A stretch of 22,130 nucleotides of DNA from Planctomycetaceae bacterium. GTDB taxonomy: Bacteria; Planctomycetota; Planctomycetia; Pirellulales; Pirellulaceae. Position 1 is the first letter of the stretch, and every line of letters begins with the position of its first letter. Shown here in pieces: positions 16,083 to 22,130 of this stretch. The position numbers and the translations under genes were made by a program. The DNA lies in the NCBI GenBank assembly GCA_002685655.1, contig NYXM01000195.1:1-22130 (forward strand), given 5' to 3'. The notes beneath the pieces are model-generated. The model did not search any database, was not told the origin of the DNA, and saw nothing but the letters and a program-made list of their open reading frames with translations.

Positions 16083-17456
16083 CTACGTGGCCATGAACAG
16101 CTTGAAATAGAGCACGATACAAGTTCGCACAGCCAGGAAGATGACAATCACAACCGCAACCAAGGCGACAAACTTCAAGATCCAGGGCACCGCCTTGTCG
16201 CCGCGTAAGTCACTCAACGTCGCCAGACGCAACATGGCGATGGCCAGCGCCGGTAGACCAAGCACGGTCATGGCCTGCGCAAAGATGATCAGATTCACGG
16301 GACGCAACCCGGTCGCCTCGACATAGATGGCCACTCCCATACCAATCATCAGCGCCAACACCGTAAACACCTTGGGCCAGCGCTGATCGATGTCGCCGCC
16401 TAATCCAATTCCGTCCGACAACATGGTGCCCCCAATCATGGCATTCACCAGAAACGAGCTAAACGCACCCGCGAAAATCCCCAAACAGAACAAGACCGTG
16501 GCCGAATTGCCAAACAATGGAGCCAACTGACGCGCAACATCGGCCGCCGAGCCAAGCTCGCCAACATCATCACGACCGTGTAGAACGGCCGCCGCCGTTA
16601 CCATGATCATCAGCGAAACCAATCCCAAAACCGCCACGCCAACCGCCGAATCAACCAGTCCTTCGCGCAGGTTTGCCAGCGTCCAGCCTTTTTTGCGGAC
16701 CAAATACGACTGATAGAATGCACCAGCAATGGAAAACGTGGTCGCAAACATAGCAATCACGGGCGTCAGGTTGTCTGTCATCCGCGCCGGCGCCACCACG
16801 ACGTCACCATGCATGGCCGCTTCTTCGATCTGCGGAAACAGGGTATTCGCCGCGCCCTCGGGAAGTATTGGGACCAGGCCGGCCAGTAGTTCGAGTAGAT
16901 CCGGCTGGGCCATCACAAGGTTGGCTGCAAATGCGATCATCATCAGAGTGACCATCGCTTTCATCAACAACTCGATCGGCTTGTAGAGTTCTTTGAAGCC
17001 GATCAAGGCGACAATGATGATGAGATTCAAACCGACGATCACCGCCAACTTGATCGCACCGACGATCGAGACCCCCGTGCTGGACGGATCCGTCTGTGGC
17101 AAGAATGGATCGATTGCCGCCAGCACGCCCAGGTTGTTGCCAAACTGAAAACACGCGGCGATCAAGAACAACGACACACCGGTGATCACCGCAACCCAGC
17201 GGCCGTCGCGGCGAGCCAATTCGTCACACAACGTCCCCTTCAGCACGACGCCCAGGCGTGCCGAAAGTGCCATCATTCCGATCATCATGAGCGATGCGAA
17301 AGCCAACACCCAAACCATGGCATAGCCGTGTTGGTAGCCAATCTTGGAAGCCGACAGAATGCTCCCCGGCCCTAGAACCACCGATGCCGTAATGATCGCC
17401 GGACCAACGGCCCGCCAAACACTGAAAGTACCCCTCGACTCTGGTTCCGCTGCCAT
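16083..17456 (-). CDS. NRAMP-family (divalent metal transporter-like) membrane protein
   Basis: The 457-residue protein has about eleven hydrophobic segments and the overall NRAMP/MntH pattern, beginning with VGPAIITASVVLGPGS followed by GYQHGYAMVW. In true NRAMP transporters TM1 carries DPGN and TM6 MPHN, both of which bind the metal. Here TM1 reads GPGS (residues 29-32) and TM6 reads SIAGAFYQSY (about 242-251), so the Asp, Asn, Met-Pro-His-Asn set is missing. It belongs to a divergent branch often annotated as a divalent metal transporter; the real substrate is open and may not be Mn or Fe. I chose the ATG at 17456 because GGAG lies six bases upstream; the ATG at 17471 lacks a ribosome site. 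No Fur or Mn box was seen upstream. Confidence 0.85.
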   Translation of the reverse strand: MAAEPESRGTFSVWRAVGPAIITASVVLGPGSILSASKIGYQHGYAMVWVLAFASLMMIGMMALSARLGVVLKGTLCDELARRDGRWVAVITGVSLFLIAACFQFGNNLGVLAAIDPFLPQTDPSSTGVSIVGAIKLAVIVGLNLIIIVALIGFKELYKPIELLMKAMVTLMMIAFAANLVMAQPDLLELLAGLVPILPEGAANTLFPQIEEAAMHGDVVVAPARMTDNLTPVIAMFATTFSIAGAFYQSYLVRKKGWTLANLREGLVDSAVGVAVLGLVSLMIMVTAAAVLHGRDDVGELGSAADVARQLAPLFGNSATVLFCLGIFAGAFSSFLVNAMIGGTMLSDGIGLGGDIDQRWPKVFTVLALMIGMGVAIYVEATGLRPVNLIIFAQAMTVLGLPALAIAMLRLATLSDLRGDKAVPWILKFVALVAVVIVIFLAVRTCIVLYFKLFMAT

Positions 17457-17608
17457 CCTGAACTCCGACATCGTCGCGGTTTGGTGAAGATAAAGATAAT
17501 CAGGCCAATATCTTACGCTCGCCAATCCCACCATGAAAGCAGTCTCAATCGCCAACGCACCCAATTCTGGCAACCGCTTGCCGTCTTTAAATTGTGCGGC
17601 AGTACGGG

Positions 17609-17638
17609 TTTACAACCCCAAGGCTGCCACAGTACAAT
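17609..17638 (+). promoter_or_regulatory. sigma70-type promoter upstream of ffh
   Basis: TTTACA (17609-17614) and TACAAT (17633-17638), each five of six to consensus, are separated by 18 bases. The transcript would start near 17645 and carry a leader of about 56 bases before ffh. Confidence 0.55.
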
Positions 17639-17670
17639 GCGAGTTTCCCTCGCCACCCCCCCACTTCCAG

Positions 17671-17686
17671 GGGTGACAGTTCACCC
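17671..17686 (+). repeat. small hairpin in the ffh leader
   Basis: GGGTGA and TCACCC form a perfect six-pair stem with a CAGT tetraloop, fourteen bases before the ffh ATG. No clear Shine-Dalgarno sequence is seen between the hairpin and the start codon, so the hairpin may influence ribosome access. A role is inferred only from position. Confidence 0.35.
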
Positions 17687-17700
17687 AACTCACCTGACGC

Positions 17701-19191
17701 ATGTTTGAATCCCTCCAAGACGGAATCCAATCGGCCCTGAAGAGCTTGCGCGGTAAGGGCAAGTTGACCGAGGGGAACATGCGTGACGCCTTGGGCTTGG
17801 TCGAGAAATCGCTGATCGAGGCTGACGTAAGTTACGAAGTCGTCCAAGCGTTCATGTCGCAGGTCACGCAGCGCGCGTTGGGCCAACGCGTGTTGCTGTC
17901 GCTTGATCCCAGCCAGGAAGTGATCGGCATCGTCCGTGACGAGTTGATCAATATCCTTGGTCCCGTCGATCCGTCGTTACATTTGCGGGGCGAACTGACA
18001 ACGTTGATGCTGTGCGGCTTGCAAGGATCGGGAAAAACCACGACTTGCGGCAAGCTATCGCAGCTGCTTCTGAACAACAAAGTCAGACCGATGCTCGTGG
18101 CTGCAGACCTCCAGCGTCCCGCCGCCATCGACCAACTGCACGTCCTGGGCGAACAGCTTGGCGTTCCTGTTTATTCAGAGAAAGGTGCCAAGGATCCCGT
18201 CAAGGTCTGTCAGGACGCCGTCAAGAAGGCGAAACAAGAAGGCGTTCAGGTTCTCATTCTGGATACGGCCGGCCGCTTGGCGATCGACGAAGAGCTGATG
18301 CGTCAGTTGCAAGCGATCGATACCCGAGTTGGCCCCGATCAGGTCTACTTCGTCGTCGACGGCATGACCGGTCAGGATGCGGTCAACAGCGCCAAAGCGT
18401 TTAACGAGGCGCTGGAACTTGACGGCGTGATCATGACGAAGCTCGATGGCGATGCACGCGGTGGTGCGTTGATGTCTGTCAAGCATGTCACGGGCGTCCC
18501 AATTAAGTTCATCGGAACCGGCGAACACTTGGACGCCTTGGAGCCCTTTCGTCCTGACGGCATGGCAGGCCGGATTCTGGGCATGGGCGACATCCTGGCT
18601 CTGGTCGACACAGCCCGCCAAGTCGTCGATGAAGAACAACAGCAAGCTCTCGAAGACAAGATCCGTGCAGGTGAATTCACGTTGGACGACTTCAAAGTCC
18701 AGCTGGAGAGTTTCAGCAAACCCGGCCTGATGAAGAAGATGATGGGACTCATGCCCGGCATGGGCGAGATGACCAAGATGATGGACGGCGATGGCATGGA
18801 CGCCGAAGGCGACGCCCGCCGTCTGATTGGCATCATTAATTCGATGACGCCGGGAGAACGGCGCAATCCGAAGCAGATCGATCCAGCTCGAAGGAATCGC
18901 ATTGCGTCGGGTTCGGGAGTGATGCCGCAGCAAGTGAACGAGCTGGTCAAGCAATACAATATGGTTGCCCCCATCATGAAGGACATGGCGGGGCAAGGCA
19001 TGGCTGGTCGTATGCAGGCGATCCAAAAGCTGCAGCAAAGCGGTATGATGGATCCCGGCGGTGGTGCGATGATGCGCACCAAAAAGGGAACCGGGAAGCG
19101 GCTTTCTCCCAAAGAGAAAGCCAAGTTGAAGAAGGAAAAAGAAAGAGCTTTGCGGCGTCGGCGGCGCTTTGGACAATCGGGAGACAATTAA
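17701..19191 (+). CDS. ffh: signal recognition particle protein Ffh (SRP54)
   Basis: This 496-residue GTPase binds signal sequences of nascent proteins and, with 4.5S RNA and FtsY, delivers ribosomes to the membrane translocon. The N domain is at about 1-90. The G domain shows G1 GLQGSGKTTT at 106-115, DTAGR at 188-192, GDARGGA near 250-256 and TKLD at 246-249. The Met-rich M domain follows from about 328 (MKKMMGLMPGMGEMTKMM), and a Gly/Met segment and a Lys/Arg-rich tail end the protein. It is somewhat longer than the E. coli protein (453), mostly at the basic tail. The start codon follows without a good ribosome site but fits the family N-terminus MFESL. It heads a + strand block with rpsP, trmD and rplS. 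Confidence 0.97.
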   Translation: MFESLQDGIQSALKSLRGKGKLTEGNMRDALGLVEKSLIEADVSYEVVQAFMSQVTQRALGQRVLLSLDPSQEVIGIVRDELINILGPVDPSLHLRGELTTLMLCGLQGSGKTTTCGKLSQLLLNNKVRPMLVAADLQRPAAIDQLHVLGEQLGVPVYSEKGAKDPVKVCQDAVKKAKQEGVQVLILDTAGRLAIDEELMRQLQAIDTRVGPDQVYFVVDGMTGQDAVNSAKAFNEALELDGVIMTKLDGDARGGALMSVKHVTGVPIKFIGTGEHLDALEPFRPDGMAGRILGMGDILALVDTARQVVDEEQQQALEDKIRAGEFTLDDFKVQLESFSKPGLMKKMMGLMPGMGEMTKMMDGDGMDAEGDARRLIGIINSMTPGERRNPKQIDPARRNRIASGSGVMPQQVNELVKQYNMVAPIMKDMAGQGMAGRMQAIQKLQQSGMMDPGGGAMMRTKKGTGKRLSPKEKAKLKKEKERALRRRRRFGQSGDN

Positions 19192-19223
19192 GCGTAAACA
19201 AGCAGTTTCCAAAAGATATTCAT

Positions 19224-19238
19224 GCGGGCGACGCCCGC
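19224..19238. repeat. perfect short palindromic hairpin between ffh and rpsP
   Basis: GCGGGC and GCCCGC flank a three-base GAC loop. It lies 32 bases after the ffh stop and 35 before rpsP. No T-run follows, so it is not a typical terminator. A similar tight hairpin of different sequence occurs at 21585-21599. Confidence 0.5.
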
Positions 19239-19273
19239 CAGACGACTAACAAGGATCGATTTAGGGAGAAGCA

Positions 19274-19843
19274 ATGGCAGTTAGAATTCGTATGAAACGT
19301 ATGGGTCGGCGACACCGGCCATTTTATCGCGTGTGTGCCGTCGATGGTCGAAAGGCCCGCGACGGTCGCGTGATTGAATACCTGGGACACTATGACCCGA
19401 TGGTGTCCGAAACGGACGCACGCGCGTCGCTCAACGCCGAGCGCATCGATTACTGGCTCAGCGTCGGCGCCCAGCCTAGCGACAAAATGAGTGTGCTTAT
19501 AAAGAAATACGGGAGCAATGGCACCCACAACGAACAACGCCTGGCAGCACTCGAGCGCCTGAAGGCGAACAAGCCAATGGCACCGGCCCCAGTCGTCATC
19601 GCCAAGCCGAAGGCGGAAGAACCGCCGGCGGAAGCAGCGCCTGAGGCGGAAGCCAGCACGGAAGCGCCCACGGATGAAGCTCCCGTCGCCGAATCTGAAG
19701 CCCCTGAGGCGGAAGCTACTGAAGTCGCTGCCGAGCCCGAAGCTACTCCTGAACCGGAGGCTACTCCTGAACCGGAAGCTGCTGCCCAGCCCGATGCCAT
19801 TGTGGAGCCTGAGACCGCACCGGCCGAGGAGAAAAAAGAATAG
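19274..19843 (+). CDS. rpsP: ribosomal protein bS16 with long acidic Ala/Glu/Pro C-terminal tail
   Basis: Residues 1 to about 83 are a normal bS16, a small-subunit protein of the 16S rRNA 5' domain, with MAVRIRMKRMGRRHRPFYR and VIEYLGHYDP as hallmarks. bS16 is usually 80-100 residues; here the protein has 189. The extra part, from about residue 107, is made almost only of Ala, Glu, Pro, Thr and Val and must be disordered and strongly negative. It includes hexapeptide repeats EATPEP. AGGGAGAAG directly upstream is a strong ribosome site. The gene is followed after three bases by trmD, so the two are translationally close. The tail has no basic residues until the final lysine pair and its purpose is unknown. 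Confidence 0.96.
   Translation: MAVRIRMKRMGRRHRPFYRVCAVDGRKARDGRVIEYLGHYDPMVSETDARASLNAERIDYWLSVGAQPSDKMSVLIKKYGSNGTHNEQRLAALERLKANKPMAPAPVVIAKPKAEEPPAEAAPEAEASTEAPTDEAPVAESEAPEAEATEVAAEPEATPEPEATPEPEAAAQPDAIVEPETAPAEEKKE
19739..19792 (+). repeat. 18-base tandem repeat inside rpsP
   Basis: Two near-identical 18-base units (19739-19756 and 19757-19774, one difference) and a degenerate third (19775-19792) encode EATPEP, EATPEP and EAAAQP in the bS16 tail. This suggests that the tail grows by in-frame repeat slippage. Confidence 0.75.
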
Positions 19844-19846
19844 ACA

Positions 19847-20638
19847 ATGCGCTTCGACGTGCTGACGCTGTTTCCTGACCTTTTTCCGGGATACCTGGGA
19901 CAGAGTTTGCTGAAGAAGGCGATCGACCGTGGCATGGTCCAGGTGGAATTACACGACCTTCGCCGGTGGTCGAAAGACAAGCATCACAAGGTGGACGACC
20001 GGCCGTTTGGCGGTGGTCCCGGTATGGTACTGCGAGTCGAACCGGTCGTCGAATGTGTCGAAGACGTACAACGCAGAGCGAACGGGCCTGGGCGGGTCGT
20101 GATGCTCACCCCCCAAGGCCGAAAACTGAACCAACAAATTGTGGAGGAACTGGCCCAGGAAGATCGGCTACTGTTACTTTGTGGTCGCTATGAAGGCTTT
20201 GATCAGCGAGTGGTTGATCTGTTGCAGCCGGACGAGATTTCCGCCGGCGACTATATCCTTAACGGTGGCGAGGTTGCCGCGATGGTGATAATTGACGCAG
20301 TGGTGCGTCTAGTTCCCGGTGTCTTGGGAGAAGAGCAAAGCACCGTTGAGGATTCGTTTTCGACAGGCAATCGACACTTGGAATGGGCTCAATACACACG
20401 ACCACGGGAATACCGTGGTCACAAAGTCCCGGAGGTTTTGTTGAGCGGTGACCACAAGGCGATTGCCCAATGGCGACGAGAACAAGGATTCCTAAAAACA
20501 AAAACACGACGGGCGGATCTGCTGGAGACGCCACCAACTGAATTGCCACCACCCGCTGGAAGCAGCGAACCACCAGCCCAAAAAAACGAACCAACAAAGT
20601 CAGCCCCAATCCAAGATAAGACGAAAACGGACAACTAG
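19847..20638 (+). CDS. trmD: tRNA (guanine-N1-)-methyltransferase TrmD
   Basis: TrmD uses S-adenosylmethionine to methylate N1 of G37 next to the anticodon, which prevents +1 frameshifts. The 263-residue sequence shows MRFDVLTLFPDLFPGYL at the start, FGGGPGMV near 55, the trefoil-knot SAM site with CGRYEGFDQRV near 111 and SAGDYILNGGE near 131, then EDSF and QYTRPREYRG, and LLSGDHKAIAQWRR. The Asp in EDSF is probably the catalytic base. A Pro/Lys-rich tail of about 40 residues after RRADLLE is extra and likely disordered. The start lies three bases after rpsP, with GAGGAG inside the rpsP end. RimM, which often sits between rpsP and trmD, is not here. Confidence 0.97.
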   Translation: MRFDVLTLFPDLFPGYLGQSLLKKAIDRGMVQVELHDLRRWSKDKHHKVDDRPFGGGPGMVLRVEPVVECVEDVQRRANGPGRVVMLTPQGRKLNQQIVEELAQEDRLLLLCGRYEGFDQRVVDLLQPDEISAGDYILNGGEVAAMVIIDAVVRLVPGVLGEEQSTVEDSFSTGNRHLEWAQYTRPREYRGHKVPEVLLSGDHKAIAQWRREQGFLKTKTRRADLLETPPTELPPPAGSSEPPAQKNEPTKSAPIQDKTKTDN

Positions 20639-20697
20639 ATCTGCGGTTGGCAGTCAGCCAGACCAGCCGTCGACGTATACTCAGAAAGGACAATGCC

Positions 20698-21051
20698 ATG
20701 AGTCAGAAACTAATGAACAAGGTGGAGAAGTCTTGCCTTAAAGACGAACCGCCTAAATTTGAAATCGGTGACACCGTCGACGTGCATACGCGAATTCTGG
20801 AAGGTGACAAAGAACGCATCCAGGTTTTCTCCGGCACGGTGATCGCACGGAGTGGTAGCGGTACACGTGAAATGTTCACTGTTCGACGGATCGTGGCGGG
20901 CGAAGGTGTGGAACGCAAGTTTCCCGTCCATTCACCCCGCGTGGCGTCTGTCGAAGTGCAGCGTTCGAGCATCGTTCGTCGTGCGAAGTTGTACTTCTTG
21001 CGAGATCGTGTCGGCAAGGCAGTTCGCCTGAAAGAACGTCGGCGCCGCTAA
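20698..21051 (+). CDS. rplS: ribosomal protein bL19
   Basis: The 117-residue protein is bL19 of the large subunit, found at the 30S-50S interface. Typical stretches are FEIGDTVDVHTRI, ERIQVFSGTVIAR, FTVRRI, GVERKFPVHSP and RRAKLYFLRDRVGKAVRLKE. I chose the ATG at 20698 because AAAGGA lies eight bases upstream and the length equals that of the family (E. coli 115); an ATG at 20647 would add 17 unsupported residues. It lies 59 bases after trmD and 13 before the YraN-type gene, all in the same direction, and is most likely part of the same operon. Confidence 0.97.
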   Translation: MSQKLMNKVEKSCLKDEPPKFEIGDTVDVHTRILEGDKERIQVFSGTVIARSGSGTREMFTVRRIVAGEGVERKFPVHSPRVASVEVQRSSIVRRAKLYFLRDRVGKAVRLKERRRR

Positions 21052-21064
21052 GCTTCGCTTTGAA

Positions 21065-21493
21065 ATGAATGCGTTGCAAAAAGCCTGGACCTGGGTTCGC
21101 CAGTGGAGAACGCCCCAACCGCTTGGCAGGCGGGGCGAAGCTGCCGCTGCCCGTTTTCTTAAACGGCTCGGCTTTCTTATCGTGGCCCGCAGCCAACGTG
21201 ACATGCTGGGCGAGATGGACTTGATCGCGGTCGATCAGAGGACGGTCGTCTTCGTGGAAGTCAAGACACGAAAGTCGCATCAAGCGGGACATCCCGCCGA
21301 AGCAGTTGGGGATGCCAAACAACGTCGGCTGACTCGGCTGGCACTGGGCTACCTCAAACGCCACGACCTGCTGGAATATCGAGCGCGCTTCGACGTCGTC
21401 GCCGTGACATGGCCAAACATACAGAAACAACCGACAATCGAACACTTTCCCAATGCGTTCACGCCAGTCGGACGGCATCAAATGTTCGGATGA
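21065..21493 (+). CDS. YraN/UPF0102 family protein (predicted PD-(D/E)XK nuclease fold)
   Basis: The 142-residue protein belongs to the UPF0102 (YraN) family, small proteins with a restriction-endonuclease-like fold. Key parts are GRRGEAAAARFL at 21-32 with E25, GEMDLIAVD at 49-57 with D52, and VFVEVKTR at 62-69 with E65 and K67, followed by KQRRLTRLALGYL. These are the expected catalytic positions and all are intact. The cellular role is not settled; a Holliday-junction or DNA repair role has been proposed from fold. Genes of this family often sit near rplS or rnhB, as here. It begins 13 bases after rplS and has only a weak ribosome site, so translation may depend on coupling. Confidence 0.9.
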   Translation: MNALQKAWTWVRQWRTPQPLGRRGEAAAARFLKRLGFLIVARSQRDMLGEMDLIAVDQRTVVFVEVKTRKSHQAGHPAEAVGDAKQRRLTRLALGYLKRHDLLEYRARFDVVAVTWPNIQKQPTIEHFPNAFTPVGRHQMFG

Positions 21494-21584
21494 TTTGACA
21501 AATGAGCCACGTTTTCACCGACGGGCACTGACCGCAGGTGGGTCGGGGAGCAGATTACCGCAACCAAGTGATAGCTCGCTTCTC

Positions 21585-21599
21585 CGAGGCACAGCCTCG
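21585..21599. repeat. perfect short hairpin directly after the queC stop
   Basis: CGAGGC and GCCTCG flank a three-base ACA loop, adjoining the queC stop codon (21600-21602). It lies between convergent genes. On the + strand it is followed by a moderately T-rich stretch (TCTTCTT a few bases on), so it could act as a weak terminator for the rplS-side transcript. Confidence 0.45.
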
Positions 21600-22130
21600 C
21601 TAGGTCTTCTTCGTGGCATAGCGCGCAGGATCCATCAGACCGTGTTCTTCGAACCCTTTCAGCCGCAGCAGACAAGCATCACAACCGCCGCACGCCAGCC
21701 CATCGGTAGTCGGATCATAGCAACTGGTCGTCAGGCCGTAATTCACGCCCAGCTCCAAGCCGCGACGGATGATCTGGGCTTTGGTTAGATCGATAAGCGG
21801 TGTTTGGATCCGGATCGGCAAATCCCCTTCGACGGCACCCTTGGTCGCCAGGTTTGCCATCCGCTGGAACGCCGCAATGTAATCAGGACGACAATCAGGG
21901 TAGCCACTGTAATCCAACGCGTTGACGCCGATGAACAGATCGGAGGCTCGAAGAACTTCGGACCAGGCCAAGGCGAACGACAGGAACACCGTGTTGCGTG
22001 CCGGTACATAAGTCACTGGGATCTTATCGCCGATCTCGCAGACATCGCTGTGCTTTGGTACTGGCATATTGCTGGTCAGTGCCGAGCCGCCGAATTTTCG
22101 CAGATCGATGTCCAAGATCACATGTTGGGA
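21600..22130 (-). CDS. queC: 7-cyano-7-deazaguanine synthase QueC, N-terminus cut by window edge
   Basis: QueC makes preQ0 from 7-carboxy-7-deazaguanine, ammonia and ATP in queuosine synthesis. The visible 176 residues are the C-terminal three quarters: [17 protein letters not shown], then [52 protein letters not shown] and LTTSCYDP. The zinc-binding cysteines appear in SCYDP and in [11 protein letters not shown]. The PP-loop SGGLDS motif that binds ATP should lie just beyond the right edge. The frame remains open to base 22130, so the GTG at 22121 is an internal codon and not the start. The gene faces the yraN-type gene, with a small hairpin between them. Confidence 0.95.
   Translation of the reverse strand, partial: SQHVILDIDLRKFGGSALTSNMPVPKHSDVCEIGDKIPVTYVPARNTVFLSFALAWSEVLRASDLFIGVNALDYSGYPDCRPDYIAAFQRMANLATKGAVEGDLPIRIQTPLIDLTKAQIIRRGLELGVNYGLTTSCYDPTTDGLACGGCDACLLRLKGFEEHGLMDPARYATKKT

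Noticed and set aside
18175..19212. Long - strand open frame opposite ffh
   Set aside because: It is the antisense shadow of a strongly conserved gene and shows only compositional patterns.
19450..19980. Ala/Ser/Gly-rich - strand open frame opposite the rpsP tail
   Set aside because: It arises from the repetitive coding sequence of bS16 read in reverse, with no start signal.
20676..20681. TATACT hexamer before rplS as a separate promoter
   Set aside because: It lies almost on the ribosome binding site, and no -35 element is seen at the right distance.

Overview
The window looks like a piece of a planctomycete chromosome, probably of the Pirellula/Rhodopirellula type. This is an inference from gene content: a secreted protein with two DUF1080 (LamG-like) domains, an SHD1 domain fused to a PQQ-type beta-propeller, a second propeller with a membrane tail, a Hanks-type Ser/Thr kinase, and a compact ffh-rpsP-trmD-rplS-yraN block without rimM. 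No mobile element, CRISPR array, tRNA or rRNA was seen.

Left part, + strand (1-4427): the 3' part of a class 3 lipase whose 5' end looks frame-broken; a 363-base stretch without a supportable gene; a soluble Ser/Thr kinase with an N-terminal CxxC...CxxC zinc-ribbon-like head; the DUF1080 protein; and a 96-residue protein of unknown function behind a good sigma70-type promoter whose start site is covered by a perfect Fur-box palindrome. This small gene converges on a ferritin-like gene, with an intrinsic terminator between them, so the two form an iron-linked locus.

Middle part, - strand (4513-17456): ferritin-like protein; a YhaN/SbcC-like SMC-type ATPase of 1204 residues with a membrane hairpin and a very acidic tail; its YhaO/SbcD-like partner, in which most phosphoesterase metal ligands are missing; a UvrD/Rep/PcrA helicase; two PQQ-like beta-propeller proteins; and an NRAMP-family transporter whose two signature metal-site motifs are replaced.

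Right part: a + strand housekeeping block (17701-21493) of ffh, rpsP with a long Ala/Glu/Pro tail, trmD, rplS and a YraN-family gene. It serves protein targeting and ribosome/tRNA maturation. A queC gene on the - strand runs off the right edge.

The most interesting points are the Fur-controlled orphan gene facing an unusual ferritin-like protein, and the apparently dead YhaO-like subunit kept next to an intact, membrane-anchored YhaN-like ATPase.
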